Shown: in pieces, positions 1-8,368 of the stretch
Numbering within the stretch: position 1 is the stretch's first letter
Layout: each line of letters begins with the position of its first letter
Origin: Amycolatopsis aidingensis
Lineage (GTDB): Bacteria; Actinomycetota; Actinomycetes; Mycobacteriales; Pseudonocardiaceae
Direction of reading: 5' to 3'
Assembly: GCF_018885265.1 (NCBI RefSeq)
Contig: NZ_CP076538.1
Span: 5,926,001-5,990,000, forward strand
DNA length: 64,000 nt
Program-made: the position numbers and the translations under genes
Notes under the pieces: generated by a model
What the model was told of the DNA's origin: nothing
Database searches by the model: none
The model's input: only the letters and a program-made list of their open reading frames with translations

Positions 1-561
1 CCCTGGGCCGATCCCGCGGTCGGCGCGGCGGGCACCGTGCATCTCGGCGGGCCGCAGGCCGAGGTCTTCGCCACCGAAACCGGTGTGACCAGGGGGCGCA
101 GGCCGGAGGAGCCGTTCGTCCTGCTCGCCCAGCCCGCGGTGGCCGACCCCGGCCGCGCCCGGGACGGCAAGTGGCCGGTGTGGGCGTACTGCCACCTGCC
201 GAACGGCGATCGCACCGACCCGGAGGAGCTGATCCAGTCCCGCATCGAACGGTTCGCCCCCGGCTTCGGCGACACCGTGCTCGCCCGCCGCGGCATGTCC
301 GGGCCCGCGATTGAGGCATACAACCCGAACTACGTCGGCGGCGACATCGGCGCGGGCGCGATGACCCTGCGGCAGACCTTCCTCCGCCCGACCCCGCGGT
401 GGGACCCGCACACCACCCCGCTCGGCGGGGTCTACCTGTGCTCGGCCTCCACCCCGCCCGGCCCCGGCGTGCACGGCATGTCCGGGTACTTCGCGGCCGC
501 CTCGGCCCTGCGCCGCGAGTTCGGCATCCGTGACCTGCCGGAACTCGGTCCCGATCGTTGA
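1..561 (+). CDS. Phytoene desaturase-like FAD oxidoreductase, C-terminal part
   Basis: The frame is open from the first base, so the N-terminal FAD-binding part lies outside the window. The visible ~186 residues contain a stretch around CHLPNGDR, a YNPNYVGGDIGAGAM segment and a closing GGVYLCSASTPPGPGVHGMSG segment. These are typical of the C-terminal half of crtI-like/NAD(P)-FAD amine-oxidase-fold enzymes in actinomycetes, where the last glycine-rich segment closes over the flavin. The substrate cannot be read from this part; carotenoid desaturation is only one option in a broad family. The stop at 559-561 is 62 bases before the tRNA gene. Confidence 0.75.
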   Translation, partial: PWADPAVGAAGTVHLGGPQAEVFATETGVTRGRRPEEPFVLLAQPAVADPGRARDGKWPVWAYCHLPNGDRTDPEELIQSRIERFAPGFGDTVLARRGMSGPAIEAYNPNYVGGDIGAGAMTLRQTFLRPTPRWDPHTTPLGGVYLCSASTPPGPGVHGMSGYFAAASALRREFGIRDLPELGPDR

Positions 562-623
562 GTCCCCCGGTGCGCCAGCGGGTTGAGGCCGTACGCTAGG
601 CTTGTCGAGTCGCGCAGCGATGG

Positions 624-696
624 GCCCTCGTAGCTCAGCGGATAGAGCACTGCCCTCCGGAGGCAGGTGTCGCAGGTTCGAGTCCTGCCGAGGGCG
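624..696 (+). tRNA. tRNA-Arg (anticodon CCG)
   Basis: The 73-base cloverleaf is readable by eye. The acceptor arms GCCCTCG/CGAGGGC pair fully, the D arm is GCTC..GAGC, the anticodon stem is CTGCC/GGCAG with loop CTCCGGA giving anticodon CCG, and the T arm is GCAGG-TTCGAGT-CCTGC. No CCA is encoded. Its last 45 bases form the left attachment site of the integrative element that follows, and the insertion leaves the tRNA intact. Confidence 0.96.
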
Positions 697-697
697 C
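652..697 (+). repeat. attL, 46-bp direct repeat (3' part of tRNA-Arg)
   Basis: This is identical over 46 bases to 12575-12620. It covers the anticodon loop through the 3' end of the tRNA plus one base, so the tRNA stays functional after insertion. The integrase gene ends 130 bases away, the usual arrangement for tRNA-targeting tyrosine recombinases. Confidence 0.96.
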
Positions 698-804
698 TCC
701 AATCAGACCATCAAAAACGGGCCTCGACCAGCGGAAACGCCAGTCGGGACCCGTTCTCGTGTTACCTGGCTGCACCCGGCTATACCCGGCGCCATACGGG
801 CGCC

Positions 805-823
805 CGTGGACAATGCGTGGACA
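805..823 (+). repeat. Arm-type repeat, int-proximal copy
   Basis: The 19-mer CGTGGACAATGCGTGGACA recurs exactly at 12484-12502. Each copy contains two GTGGACA half-motifs in tandem. In the circular form the two copies would flank the att core in the same orientation, about 108 and 72 bases away, which suits integrase arm or excisionase binding sites. Function is inferred. Confidence 0.6.
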
Positions 824-826
824 CGC

Positions 827-2236
827 CTACCCGACGTGCCCGAGCGCGGCCTGTACCCGCTGCCGGGACACGACTTCCTGCCCGTACAGGCAGGCCGCGT
901 AAATCTCCATCAGCACCGACAACGAGTGCCCGGCCCACTCCGCGACCGTGGCAGGGTCCACTCCCCCGCTCAGCCACGTGCTGACTGCGGCGTGCCGCAG
1001 GTCATAGGGCCGCCGCGCCAGCGGCGTCGAATGAGCTTCCTCGGTCAGCGCGAGCCGACGCGCAGCGCGCCAGACCCGGGTGTAGGTGATCATCGGTAGC
1101 TCACCGCCACGCTCGCCCCGGAACAGGAGCCCGTCAGCGCCAACGCCGTACTCCTCGATGTGCTGCCACAACAGCTTGGTGAGGTCTGGCGGGCACGGCA
1201 CGGGTCGGCCCTCGCCCGCCGCACGGGACTTGAGCTGCCGCTTGTCCCGAGGCTTCTTGCCGTTGGTCCACCGCGCGCCCACATGCGGCGAGGCGTCACC
1301 GAGGTGCAGCTCTCCCCACCCGTACTCGTACTCGTCCTTCGTGCCGTTCCAGACAGGCGACGGGATGGCCAGGTGCCGCTTGTGCAAGGCGGCCGCTTCC
1401 TCCGGTCGTAAGGCGGCGTAGTACATCGCGCCGAAGTAGGCAACGAGCCTCGGTCCGCTCCGCTGGACCTCCCGCACGGCTTCCAGCAACGTCCTGGCCT
1501 GGATCGGGTTCGGCACGGCACGCTTGTCGACTTTCCGCTTTCCCTTCGGCATGGCGGTCCATTTGACCCCGTTTAGCGGGTTCGCCTCGATCTGCTTCCG
1601 CTCCACCGCGTAGTCCAGGACGTTCCACAGCACGGAGCGGGTCTTTCGCGCCACGGTCGGCGCGAACGGCCTTCCGTCCAACCGTTTGGTGACGGCTCGT
1701 TGCAGCGCCCGCAGGGTTTCAGGCTCGCCTGCCTCTCTGACGGGAACCGAGTTGCGGGAGCACCAATCGAGCACGCGGCGAACGTCTGGCGGCACGTCGC
1801 CGTTGGTGCGTAGTTCACTGTTGTATCCCCACTGCCGCAATGCCGACCGAACTTCCTTCAGTTTCGGGGCGGTCTTTCCCTGCGCCAAGAACACAGGAGC
1901 GACTCGAATCAGCGACTCGGCGATGGTTTGCCGGGCGGTCGCGGCCAAGTCCGGCCACTTCATGTCCACGTACTCACAGGTGAAGTCGAACCACGACATG
2001 TCAACTTCGGACCGAACCAGCGACCCCGGGAGCCCCGTTGCGGTGTCGAATAGTTCGCCGCGCCGCTGCGCTGAAATGAGGTCCGCCCGGAAACCCTCTG
2101 CTTGGGCACGAACTTTGAACGACCGGTAGAATGATCGCCCGTCGACTGACCATCGAACTCCGTAGCTTGTGACCTTTCCGGACTTGTTCTTGCGGGTCTT
2201 GATTCCCCAGACACGCACGTCGTATGTGCTGCCCAT
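827..2236 (-). CDS. int: Tyrosine site-specific integrase
   Basis: This 469-residue tyrosine recombinase should insert and, with Xis, excise the element at tRNA-Arg. The C-terminal catalytic core shows LRPEEAA around the first catalytic Arg, then PYDLRHAA (His-x-x-Arg), AEWAGHS (second His) and the Tyr in LMEIYAACLY. The N-terminal third is a SAM-like/arm-binding region with a YGVRWSVDGR segment. The start is ATG at 2236, whose A is shared with the xis stop (TGATG). An upstream in-frame start at 2257 lies inside xis and is less likely. Its last ~72 codons are duplicated almost exactly at 22130-22347. Confidence 0.95.
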   Translation of the reverse strand: MGSTYDVRVWGIKTRKNKSGKVTSYGVRWSVDGRSFYRSFKVRAQAEGFRADLISAQRRGELFDTATGLPGSLVRSEVDMSWFDFTCEYVDMKWPDLAATARQTIAESLIRVAPVFLAQGKTAPKLKEVRSALRQWGYNSELRTNGDVPPDVRRVLDWCSRNSVPVREAGEPETLRALQRAVTKRLDGRPFAPTVARKTRSVLWNVLDYAVERKQIEANPLNGVKWTAMPKGKRKVDKRAVPNPIQARTLLEAVREVQRSGPRLVAYFGAMYYAALRPEEAAALHKRHLAIPSPVWNGTKDEYEYGWGELHLGDASPHVGARWTNGKKPRDKRQLKSRAAGEGRPVPCPPDLTKLLWQHIEEYGVGADGLLFRGERGGELPMITYTRVWRAARRLALTEEAHSTPLARRPYDLRHAAVSTWLSGGVDPATVAEWAGHSLSVLMEIYAACLYGQEVVSRQRVQAALGHVG

Positions 2237-2424
2237 CAGGCGGCCACCTCCATACACGAGTCGAGCCAGGTTTCGTAGTCAGAACGACGGATACGAAGCT
2301 TCCCGTTCGGAAGCTTCAGGCATTTCGGTCCGCGCCCCTTTGCGCGCCAGTCATCGAAGGTGGAACGCGCGATGTCGAGTTCTTCGCAGACTTCGTCCAC
2401 TGTGAGATGCCGCTGGGTAGCCAT
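2236..2424 (-). CDS. xis: Excisionase-type helix-turn-helix protein
   Basis: A 62-residue protein starting MATQRHLTVDEVCEELDIARSTFDDWRAKG and then carrying the wing-like PNGKLRIRRSDYETWL segment. This is the small winged MerR-like fold (HTH_17) of AICE excisionases, which bend DNA at the att arms to favour excision. The ATG at 2424 is preferred over GTG/ATG starts upstream because homologous proteins begin at this point and the upstream residues are low-complexity. Its stop overlaps the int start, so both are likely translated together. Confidence 0.88.
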   Translation of the reverse strand: MATQRHLTVDEVCEELDIARSTFDDWRAKGRGPKCLKLPNGKLRIRRSDYETWLDSCMEVAA

Positions 2425-2531
2425 GGTGTTGTAGCCCTTTTCACGCGGTGGTCGGTGGTTCGGCGCGGCATGGGCATGGGCGGTCTCCTTCTGGTGTGGT
2501 GTGACAGCCGGGCGGGGTGTCACAGGGGGTG

Positions 2532-3581
2532 TCACAGGTGTTCTCCCTGGTCAGGGGTGGTTGAGTGACGGAGTGACAGGTGTGACAGTTCGGGGGTGTC
2601 ACCCGGGCTGTCACTGGTGTCGGGTGGGTAGTAGGCCCCGCCGGTGGCGCGGAGCTGGCTTTTGTCGGCCATGCGCTGGCAGGTCTTCCGGACGGTGCCG
2701 GGGTTGAGCTGCAACGCGTCGGCGATGGCGGCGGGTTTGCTGCCGGGGTAGTCGCGGACGAACCGGAGGATGTCGGCGCGGGTGTTCTGCATGAGGTAGT
2801 CCCCGGCCGGGCCGTCGAGCTTGGTCCAGGCCCCGGCGGTGGCGTCGAAGCTCATGGCGTACTCGGCTTCTTCGACGTCCCGCCCGGTCACGTGCAGCAC
2901 GCCATCGGCCTGTCCCCGGGCGCGTTCGAGCACCAGGGTGGCGTCCACGGCGCCGGTGAGGCCGTTGGTGCCGGACACCAGTGCTTGGAAGTCTTCGGCG
3001 CCTTGTTTGCGGACGTGGTGGATGAGCAGGAACGGCACGCTGTAGCGGTCGGCGAGGGCCTTGAACCGGCTGGCGGCGGCGTAGTCGGCGGCGTAGGCCG
3101 AGAGGCCGGGGTCGGTGCGGCCGCGCATCTTCTCGTAGGTGTCGATGATGACCAGCCGGGCGTGCGGGTTCTCTTCCAGCCATTCGGCCAGCACGTCCTC
3201 GCCCCCGCTGGTCATGGTGGGGCAGGCGGTCTCGATGGTCAGCAGCGGCGCGGCCCGGCCCCCGGCGGCGAGCATCTGTCGGCGGCGGCGTTGCAGGCGC
3301 CGCCCGGTGTCTTCCAGCGCGGCGTAGAACACCGGACCGCGTTCGACGTCGATGCCGCCGAGCACGGGGTCGCCGTTGGCGATGTCGGCGCCGAGCCCCA
3401 GGCTCAGCCAGGACTTGCCGAGTTTGGGCGCCCCGGCCAGCAGGTTCAGCCCCTCGCACAGCAGGCCGGGCACGGCCCAGCGGGGTGCCGGGAACTCGGT
3501 GGCCATCAGCTCGGCGTCGGTCCAGCGGGTTTGCCGGGCCGGTGGGTCCGGTACGGGGGTGAGGGGTCGGGCGGCGGTCAT
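2532..3581 (-). CDS. RepA/RecA-fold AAA ATPase (replication)
   Basis: A 349-residue protein with a Walker A GAPKLGKS near residue 48, a Walker B-like LVIIDTYE and an IHHVRKQGAEDF segment, matching the AAA_25/RepA group of hexameric helicase-like ATPases in plasmids and AICEs. A C-terminal winged-helix stretch (SKPAAIADALQLNPGTVRKTCQRM) could contact DNA. It sits between the primase-polymerase cluster and xis, suggesting a helicase/initiator role in autonomous replication after excision. The start at 3581 (MTAARPL) follows an ~85-base gap from the previous gene. Its 3' end carries several TGTCAC/GTGACA repeats. Confidence 0.82.
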   Translation of the reverse strand: MTAARPLTPVPDPPARQTRWTDAELMATEFPAPRWAVPGLLCEGLNLLAGAPKLGKSWLSLGLGADIANGDPVLGGIDVERGPVFYAALEDTGRRLQRRRRQMLAAGGRAAPLLTIETACPTMTSGGEDVLAEWLEENPHARLVIIDTYEKMRGRTDPGLSAYAADYAAASRFKALADRYSVPFLLIHHVRKQGAEDFQALVSGTNGLTGAVDATLVLERARGQADGVLHVTGRDVEEAEYAMSFDATAGAWTKLDGPAGDYLMQNTRADILRFVRDYPGSKPAAIADALQLNPGTVRKTCQRMADKSQLRATGGAYYPPDTSDSPGDTPELSHLSLRHSTTPDQGEHL

Positions 3582-3667
3582 GGCGTGGTCTCCCAACACG
3601 AACGAGACGGGCACGGCGCGAACCGAGCAGGCGCAGCCCGGGCCGGTCGTGGCCCGTGCTGCCGGAC

Positions 3668-4132
3668 TCAGCGGTCCCAGTAGTCGGGTTCGATGGCGAT
3701 CAGGTGTTTGTGCTCGCTGCCGATGCGGACGGAGGCGGCGTGGTCGGCGTCGGTGAGGGTCTTGCGGTTGGAGTCCGGGGCGAGGTGCGCGAGTCCGGTG
3801 CGGGTCATGGCCAGCAGGATTTGGTCCATCTCGGCCTTGTCGGGGTTGCCCAGTGCCTCGCGCAGGCGGGCCAGCCGGATCCAGTCCTGGGGTTTGCTGG
3901 CCAGCTCGGTGTAGGCATCCAGCAGACGGGACTCCAGCCCACCCGCGTCCGCACGCTCGCCCGTGTCGTCTTGCTCGGTTGGTGACGGCTCGACCGGTTC
4001 CGGGCGCGGCTGCTCGGCCGGTTCCTCGGTGGGTGGTTCGGGGCGTGCGGTGGCCTCGGGTGGCAGCAGTGGCTCGGCCGGGCCGTGGTCGGGCTGGCGG
4101 GGTGCGCGGCCTTTTCCTCCTCGGCCTCCCAT
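3668..4132 (-). CDS. Element protein with the PQDW...KHLIAI domain
   Basis: A 154-residue protein in two parts. Residues 1-75 are low-complexity, rich in Pro and Glu and probably disordered. Residues ~80-152 form a compact domain with the blocks KPQDWIRLARLR, LLAMTRTGL, LAPDSNRKTLTDADHAA and VRIGSEHKHLIAI. The same domain ends the winged-helix protein at 40098-40724 (55 of 73 positions identical). It starts at ATG 4132, sharing a base with the stop of the DUF4417 gene (TGATG), so the two are translationally coupled. I do not know the domain's function. The position within the replication block suggests a role there or in controlling it. Confidence 0.8.
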   Translation of the reverse strand: MGGRGGKGRAPRQPDHGPAEPLLPPEATARPEPPTEEPAEQPRPEPVEPSPTEQDDTGERADAGGLESRLLDAYTELASKPQDWIRLARLREALGNPDKAEMDQILLAMTRTGLAHLAPDSNRKTLTDADHAASVRIGSEHKHLIAIEPDYWDR

Positions 4133-4980
4133 CACCGACCACCCCCCGGCCCGGCCTGCGCCTGCTCGGTTCGCGCCGCCCGCCGGTGGGCGCGGTAGGC
4201 TTCGTGGGTGGCCCAGCGGGTGGGGTAGTACCGCACCCGCGTGCCGGGCGGCACCACGGCGGCGGCTGGCTCGGGTAGGGCGCGGCCGTAGACCAGCACC
4301 ACGCTGGGGGCCAGCCGGTGCAGCATGGCGGTGAACCCCTCGGCGAACAGCTGACGGGCCTCGGGGTCGCGGAGGATGCCCACGGTGGAGATCGCCACCA
4401 CCGACCGGGCCGGGATCCCCGAGAACGCGAAGGCGTAGCTGTCCGGGGTGGACCAGGACACGGTGGGAATGACCTGGATGCCGTGGTGCAGCAGCCAGGC
4501 GCCGCACCAGCGGGAGCGGTAGACCTGCCAGAGCTGCATCGCGGGCGGCATGGTGGCCCAGAGGCTGAAGTCCGGCGTGAGCGCCGCACCCACAGCGCGG
4601 CAGCGGGACAGGCCGCGTTCGGGTTTGGTCCACACGGTCTCGAACCGGTAGTCGTCCAGGAAGAAGTGGATCGCGGCCTGCTCGCGGTCCCGGTGGGTGG
4701 CGGCGGTGGTGGCCTGGTGCCGGGCGGTGTAGGGCACCAACCGAGCAGGCATGAGCCGGGCCACCGGCAGGCTGGGGATGCCCCACTCGTTGTCCGAGGC
4801 GAACAAGGCGCGGGTGTTGAGGCGGTCCCAGTTGCCGGGCTGCTCCGTCCAGCGGTGGCTGGTCTTGGTGGCCCCGAGCGCGGCGACCGGCGCCAGCCTG
4901 CTCGGTTCGTGCGCAGTGGTGGTGTGCATCGGGTGGTGTCCTTCCGGTCCAGCGGTGCCGGTCTGGGTGGTGAGCTGCAT
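4132..4980 (-). CDS. DUF4417-like protein
   Basis: A 282-residue soluble protein. The NEWGIPSLP segment, the FFLDDYRFETVW segment, GIQVIPTVSWSTPDSYAFAFSGIP and the late ARSVVAISTVGILRD block resemble DUF4417, a family common on actinomycete plasmids and phages and seen beside replication genes. No catalytic role is established. It overlaps the primase-polymerase stop by one base upstream (TGATG) and the next gene by one base downstream, placing it firmly within the replication operon. Confidence 0.72.
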   Translation of the reverse strand: MQLTTQTGTAGPEGHHPMHTTTAHEPSRLAPVAALGATKTSHRWTEQPGNWDRLNTRALFASDNEWGIPSLPVARLMPARLVPYTARHQATTAATHRDREQAAIHFFLDDYRFETVWTKPERGLSRCRAVGAALTPDFSLWATMPPAMQLWQVYRSRWCGAWLLHHGIQVIPTVSWSTPDSYAFAFSGIPARSVVAISTVGILRDPEARQLFAEGFTAMLHRLAPSVVLVYGRALPEPAAAVVPPGTRVRYYPTRWATHEAYRAHRRAARTEQAQAGPGGGR

Positions 4981-5918
4981 CAGGCCACCTGCCTCGGTCG
5001 CTTGGCTCCGGCCTGCAGGCCGGAGCGGATGGTGATGCGAGCTTGGGCTTCGCTGTAGGCGCGCACGGTCAGGTGGCGCCCTGCGGCGGTCAGGAGCACG
5101 GCTTCGTGCTCGGCCTCGGTGAGCGCTCCCCCGGCCACGAGCTGGCCGAGCGCGAGGGCGGCGGCGTAGAGCGCACTGTTGCGCTGGCCTTCCGGGGCGT
5201 TGTGGACCTTGGCGGCCTCGGCGCGGATGGCGGCTTCGAGGTAGCGGGAGCGCTGCCCGGCCCGGATCGGTGTGGGCGGCGCCGGGGGCGGCGGCGCCGG
5301 AGTCAGCCGCTCGGCCAGCCAGGCGGGTAGCTCGGCCACCGGGGTGTCGGCCAGCACCCGGTAGCGGCGGCCGTCAACGATCGATCCCGGTGCGACGACG
5401 TAGGCGCCCCACGCGCGGGTGTCGATCTTCCAGCCGAGCCCGCTGCCCCGCTCGCCCTCGGTCTTGCGCAGCTCGACCCCGGGCGGGGTGCGGTAGTAGA
5501 GGTGCCAGCCCCCGGACGGCGTGGCCACGGTGAGGGTGTCGCCGGGCACCGGGTGCCCGGCCTGCTCGGCCACGATCGCCAGCACGTCCTCACCCCGGGC
5601 GGCGCCCTGCTCGGCCCAGTGGGCCGGAACCTGCTCGCCGGGCTTGGGCACGTCCAGGTCGATCACGCACAGCCCGGAGGGGCCGGTGGCCAGGCCGATG
5701 TTGTAGGGGGCCTGCCGCCAGGCGGCCCGGATCCGGTCGGGGTCGGTGGTGGCGCGCTGCTGCCAGGTGCGGTGCCCGCCCCGGCACCGGCCGGTGCCGG
5801 GGCATTTCTCGGCGTTGTGCCCGGCGGGCTGCTTGCTGCCAGGGGTGAGCGGGAAGACGTGCCAGCCCCGCTCGGCCGCGTGCAGCGCGGCGGTGGTGAG
5901 GTGGTCGCGGGTGTCCAT
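4980..5918 (-). CDS. Bifunctional DNA primase/polymerase (Prim-Pol)
   Basis: A 312-residue protein opening with AALHAAERGWHVFPLTPGSKQPAG, the standard start of the Prim-Pol domain, followed by a zinc-like CPGTGRCRGGH patch, NIGLATGPSGLCVIDLDVP (the DxD-type metal-binding motif) and GGWHLYYR. The second half (from ~residue 215) is Pro-rich and then helical with EGQRNSALYAAALALGQLVAGG. AICE Prim-Pol proteins prime and copy the excised circle. It leads the four-gene replication block and starts at ATG 5918 (MDTRDHLTTAA). Confidence 0.88.
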   Translation of the reverse strand: MDTRDHLTTAALHAAERGWHVFPLTPGSKQPAGHNAEKCPGTGRCRGGHRTWQQRATTDPDRIRAAWRQAPYNIGLATGPSGLCVIDLDVPKPGEQVPAHWAEQGAARGEDVLAIVAEQAGHPVPGDTLTVATPSGGWHLYYRTPPGVELRKTEGERGSGLGWKIDTRAWGAYVVAPGSIVDGRRYRVLADTPVAELPAWLAERLTPAPPPPAPPTPIRAGQRSRYLEAAIRAEAAKVHNAPEGQRNSALYAAALALGQLVAGGALTEAEHEAVLLTAAGRHLTVRAYSEAQARITIRSGLQAGAKRPRQVA

Positions 5919-6060
5919 CGAGTGCCCTTCCGTTGGTCACGGTGTGTGGCTGTTTTTGGCATGGGGGTGCCGTGGCGGTGACTCGGCAGGGAGTTCCGCC
6001 AGGGGAGGTGCACGGTGTGGTTGTGGGGTGGTGAGGGTGGTGGCCCGGTGGGCTCCCCGG

Positions 6061-6133
6061 CCTCCCTCAGCGGCTGTTTGTGCAGGTCATGCTGAGGGAG
6101 GTCGGTGGGGGAGCTGGTGAGGGAGAACTCCCT
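6061..6133. other. Inverted repeats after traB: terminator or cis-acting transfer/replication site
   Basis: The 11-base arms CCTCCCTCAGC (6061-6071) and GCTGAGGGAGG (6091-6101) pair perfectly around a 19-base loop. A second hairpin, AGGGAG-AA-CTCCCT, is at 6120-6133. The GAGGGAG unit recurs in both, and GCCTCCCTGG follows nearby. The region is the 236-base non-coding gap between the ends of the transfer block and the start of the replication block. It could terminate transcription or serve as a repeat-rich recognition site for TraB or Rep. No T-run is visible. Confidence 0.5.
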
Positions 6134-6154
6134 CGGATCGCCGGGCCTCCCTGG

Positions 6155-8368
6155 TTAGTCGGCGTCGTTCTCGGCGGTGTCGTCGTCGCTGGTGTCGTCA
6201 CGGGCTGCGATGGCCTCGGCGATGCGGGCGGCGGAGACCTGCATGACGCCCTGGGTTTTGTAGGGGGCGGCGTCGTGCTCGGTGAGGTAGGCCGTGAGCC
6301 GCTGCGGGGTCCAGTCGCCGTAGGCGGCCCGGTTGTGCTCGGTGAGGCGCTGCAGCACCGTCTGGGTCTTCATGCGGGGCCGGTCGCCGAGCACGGTGGC
6401 GATGTCGGCCAGCGGGTCGGCCTGCCGGGCGGACTCGAGCGCGGTGGGCTCGGTGCCGCTCTGGCTGCGCAGCTGCAGCGCGCGCTGGGTGACCCGGTGA
6501 GCGTCGTCCTGGTCCACGTAGAAGGAGCGCAGCAGGCCGGGCTTGGCGGTGAACCCGCGCTGCATGCAGGTACCGATGTCCCCGGGGCCTTCGTCGGTCT
6601 TGGGGGTCAGCCCCACCGCCGAGATCCCGGTCTTGTAGCTGCCGGTGCCCAGCACGGCGTCGTTGCCGTTCTGGTCGCCGATGGCGAAGCACGCCTTGTT
6701 CGACGCGATCGTGATGATCTTGCGCGGGAGCGCGTCCTTGGACGGCTCGGGGGTGAGGAACATCAGGGTGATGGCGTACTTGCGGGCGGTGGACATGAGC
6801 TTGGACGCCACCTCGATCGCGGTCCTGCCGTGCTGGCCCAGGAACAGGTTCTGGCACTCGTCAATGACCACCACGCGCGGCCGCAGCCGGGTGTCCTTGG
6901 CGGCGATCGCGCGGGTCACCGCCCGCGCATCGTGCTCACGCAGCGCCGCACCCCGCACCGACAGGTCCTCATACAGCGAGGTCAGCAGGTTCATGCAGGT
7001 GTCCACGGTCTCGTCCCCAGCGCCGGTGTTCAGGCTGCGCAGCCGGGGCCGCATGGGCTCGAAGTCGGCGTTCTCGGCCATCACCACCACGTCGATATCC
7101 ACCAGCGGGTCCAGCATCGCGCCCAGCGTGAGCGTGATGGCCAGCGTGGACTTGCCCGAGCCCATCATGCCGCCGAACACGTAGTTGGCCTCGAACAACC
7201 GGCCCCGCACCACATCGCCCTTGATCGTGACCCCGGCCGGGACCCCGGCGAAGTAGTCCGTGCTGGCCCGCTCCAGATCCTCCAGCAGCGGCCACGGGTC
7301 CACCGGGCCGGACAGGGCACCGGACTTGGCCACCCACAGGTCCAGCAGCGCGGGCTTGGGCTCGGTCGGCCACACCTCGATCGGGTACCGCACCAGATTG
7401 TGCGCCAGGGTGTTCTTGCGCTTGACGATCTCCTCGACCGGGCAGGCCGGGGGCAGCGCCACCTGGGTGCGCCACCCCTTGCCGTCCAGGACCGGCGGCA
7501 TCTCGAACCGCACCCGCCACCCGTCCTTGAGGGCCTGATTGAAGCCCCGGATGTTGAGGTTCTTCAGCGCGTTGATGATGGTGCCCTCGTCCGGCAGTTC
7601 GTCCATGACGTCTCCCCCGTCTGTGTCCGGGGTGGACAGCCAGCCCGGCATCTCGGCGTGCGCCCGGCCCTGCTGGTAGAGGTAGAACACCACGGCGGCG
7701 GTGCCGCCCACCAGCAGCAGCGCCCCGTAAGTGGTCAGGAACCAGGCGGCGAACGCCACCGCCTCGATCACCCCACCGATCGGGGCGATCACATCGGCGA
7801 TCCGGCCGGAGTCGACCGCGAGGATCACGCCGAGCACCAGCAGGAACCCGGCCAGCCCGGCCAGGCCGAGCACCCCGGCCTTGATCCACTGGCCCGGGGC
7901 GGCCAGCCAGTCCATCATCCGCCGGTGCCGCCGGTCCTTCTCGGTCACGTCGGCTTCCTGCCAGTACCGCAGCGCCTCCTGATCCCCGGCCGCCTCAGCG
8001 GCCCGCATCTGCCGTTCATAGCGGGTGGCGCCGTGGGCCTCGCGCCACCGCCGGGCCACCACGCCCATCCCGGCCACCGGGTAGGCCAGGGTGTGCCGCA
8101 GCACCGCCTTGGTGCGCTGGTGGGTGGCGGCGGTCTTCACCACCCGACCGACCGCCACCGCATCCCGCCGGTAGCCCTCGTAGCGGCGCTTGGCCAGCTC
8201 CCGCTGCGAGGTCAACCGGCGGTACTCCTCCTCGGTGACCAGCTCGGCTTCCACCACCTCGGTCTCAGCCATCGCCGGGCTGGCCGGGGCGTCGTCGTCG
8301 GGCCGGTGGGGTAGGTAGTGCACCCGCGCCAGCTCGCCCGGCCCGGCCTGCTCGCTGTTGCTGCTCAC
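6155..8368 (-). CDS. traB: TraB-like FtsK/SpoIIIE DNA translocase
   Basis: A 737-residue protein with hydrophobic segments around residues 165-230, then a RecA-like motor with Walker A GGMMGSGKST near residue 400 and Walker B RVVVIDECQ near 505. The C-terminal ~80 residues (ADIATVLGDRPRMKTQTVLQRL...YGDWTPQRLTAYL) look like the winged-helix DNA-recognition end found in AICE translocases. In this family a single FtsK-like pump moves double-stranded DNA between mycelial cells. It starts with GTG at 8368, overlapping the upstream stop by four bases (GTGA). Confidence 0.92.
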   Translation of the reverse strand: MSSNSEQAGPGELARVHYLPHRPDDDAPASPAMAETEVVEAELVTEEEYRRLTSQRELAKRRYEGYRRDAVAVGRVVKTAATHQRTKAVLRHTLAYPVAGMGVVARRWREAHGATRYERQMRAAEAAGDQEALRYWQEADVTEKDRRHRRMMDWLAAPGQWIKAGVLGLAGLAGFLLVLGVILAVDSGRIADVIAPIGGVIEAVAFAAWFLTTYGALLLVGGTAAVVFYLYQQGRAHAEMPGWLSTPDTDGGDVMDELPDEGTIINALKNLNIRGFNQALKDGWRVRFEMPPVLDGKGWRTQVALPPACPVEEIVKRKNTLAHNLVRYPIEVWPTEPKPALLDLWVAKSGALSGPVDPWPLLEDLERASTDYFAGVPAGVTIKGDVVRGRLFEANYVFGGMMGSGKSTLAITLTLGAMLDPLVDIDVVVMAENADFEPMRPRLRSLNTGAGDETVDTCMNLLTSLYEDLSVRGAALREHDARAVTRAIAAKDTRLRPRVVVIDECQNLFLGQHGRTAIEVASKLMSTARKYAITLMFLTPEPSKDALPRKIITIASNKACFAIGDQNGNDAVLGTGSYKTGISAVGLTPKTDEGPGDIGTCMQRGFTAKPGLLRSFYVDQDDAHRVTQRALQLRSQSGTEPTALESARQADPLADIATVLGDRPRMKTQTVLQRLTEHNRAAYGDWTPQRLTAYLTEHDAAPYKTQGVMQVSAARIAEAIAARDDTSDDDTAENDAD

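Noticed and set aside
6080..8314. 744-residue plus-strand frame opposite traB
   Set aside because: A high-GC shadow frame rich in His, Gly and Arg with no recognisable domain; traB on the minus strand has clear Walker motifs.
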